From an uncultured Erysipelotrichaceae bacterium (GTDB taxonomy: Bacteria > Bacillota_I > Bacilli_A > Erysipelotrichales > Coprobacillaceae): DNA of 5,509 nucleotides. The notes under the pieces were generated by a model, which ran no database searches, was not told the DNA's origin, and saw only the letters and a program-made list of their open reading frames with translations. The first letter of the stretch is position 1. Each line of letters starts with the position of its first letter. The translations under genes and the position numbers were made by a program. Positions 5,131-5,509 of this stretch are shown piece by piece. The DNA lies in contig URQL01000120.1 in assembly GCA_900550005.1 (NCBI GenBank), positions 1-5,509 of the forward strand. The letters are read 5' to 3'.

Positions 5131-5142
5131 TGTTCTTTTTTT
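5116..5142 (+). terminator. A/T-rich terminator-like hairpin at the end of the DegV-family gene
   Basis: A 10-bp stem (5116-5125 AAAAAAGAAC with 5132-5141 GTTCTTTTTT) closes a TTTAAT loop that includes the TAA stop (5128-5130); the 3' arm is itself part of a seven-T run (5136-5142). Only two G:C pairs make it weak, so some read-through into the next gene is likely. No separate promoter for that gene is visible. Confidence 0.55.
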
Positions 5143-5148
5143 ACTACT

Positions 5149-5509
5149 ATGTATAAAAATAATTATCATCATTGCATCATTCAACTTGTTCATACTTTTG
5201 CTCATCATTTCGATGGAACTTCGCAAGATTACTTATCGAATTTATTACCCCATTTAGAACCTTACAAAAAGATTATATTGGTTTTAATTGATGGATTAGG
5301 ATTACAAAATTTAAAAGATTTAAGTCAGCAAGCAGGATTTTTATATACCCATTTATTTGACACGATCGATACAGTTTATCCACCAACAACGGTTGCTGCT
5401 ACGACTTCACTTATTACAGGTAAAGAACCTGTTACTACAGGATGGTTAGGCTGGTACCAATATTTTAAAGAATATCAAGATCATTATGTAATGTTTTTAA
5501 ATCAAAGCT
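5149..5509 (+). CDS. Alkaline phosphatase superfamily hydrolase, 5' part (cut by right edge)
   Basis: An open frame of 120 codons running off the window. It matches the start of the alkaline phosphatase / type I phosphodiesterase-nucleotide pyrophosphatase superfamily. KKIILVLIDGLG (40-51) supplies the first metal-ligand Asp (Asp48). PPTTVAATTSLITGKEP (78-94) contains the presumed Thr nucleophile (Thr80 or 81). WLGWYQYFKE (99-108) follows, as in the Bacillota 'alkaline phosphatase family protein' group. These are two-metal enzymes cleaving phosphate esters or diesters; the substrate is unknown. No signal peptide is seen. ATG 5149 is the first start in frame, 18 nt after the DegV stop, which is in the same frame. 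There is no ribosome binding site before it, because the sequence there is the T-rich terminator arm. Expression may rely on read-through and re-initiation, or the true start may differ. Confidence 0.82.
   Translation, partial: MYKNNYHHCIIQLVHTFAHHFDGTSQDYLSNLLPHLEPYKKIILVLIDGLGLQNLKDLSQQAGFLYTHLFDTIDTVYPPTTVAATTSLITGKEPVTTGWLGWYQYFKEYQDHYVMFLNQS

Noticed and set aside
4972..5226. 84-codon open frame on the minus strand
   Set aside because: It is antisense to the end of the DegV-family gene and the start of the phosphatase-family gene, both of which have clear family motifs; its hydrophobic stretch is a by-product.

Overview
The window is AT-rich (roughly one third G+C by eye), with strong AGGAGG-type ribosome binding sites, sigma-A-type promoters and lactose/cellobiose-family PTS genes. 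This points to a low-G+C Bacillota, probably a gut-type Erysipelotrichia or relative; the species cannot be read from the sequence. The standard genetic code is in use, because TGG encodes Trp throughout and the in-frame TAG/TGA codons occur only in a broken gene.

Left part (1-900, minus strand): a sugar-PTS operon. An intact PTS lactose/cellobiose-family EIIB gene (416-832) is followed 16 bp later by the decayed 5' part of a GH1 6-phospho-beta-glucosidase gene (1-399, running off the edge). The GH1 copy has lost its ATG (ATA), carries TAG and TGA where the family has Trp, and has a frameshift. Its promoter has an extended -10 overlapped by a CcpA cre-like site.

Middle (975-2586, plus strand): a two-gene operon. 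An aldo/keto reductase with a C-terminal double [4Fe-4S] ferredoxin domain overlaps by 8 bp a DUF3842-family gene of unknown function. The promoter has a 19-bp spacer holding an inverted repeat that closely resembles MerR-family (AdhR-like, aldehyde/electrophile-sensing) operators. A strong intrinsic terminator, whose stem encodes the end of DUF3842, closes the operon.

Then (2595-4198): a stand-alone PTS lactose/cellobiose-family EIIA gene with a near-consensus promoter and a good cre-like site just upstream of the -35. A hairpin separates it from a six-TM membrane diguanylate cyclase (GGDEF) with no obvious promoter of its own, so the cyclase is probably expressed by read-through.

Right part (4209-5509): a DegV-family fatty-acid-binding protein gene with its own promoter and a leader hairpin, then the 5' part of an alkaline-phosphatase-superfamily hydrolase gene cut by the window edge.

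Taken together, the region mixes carbohydrate PTS parts split over two transcription units, a likely electrophile-responsive redox operon, and a c-di-GMP enzyme placed behind EIIA. The most promising leads are the MerR-type promoter driving the Fe-S aldo/keto reductase-DUF3842 pair, the contrasting cre positions at the two PTS genes, and the hairpin between EIIA and the GGDEF gene. No RNA gene, CRISPR array, insertion sequence or attachment site was seen.
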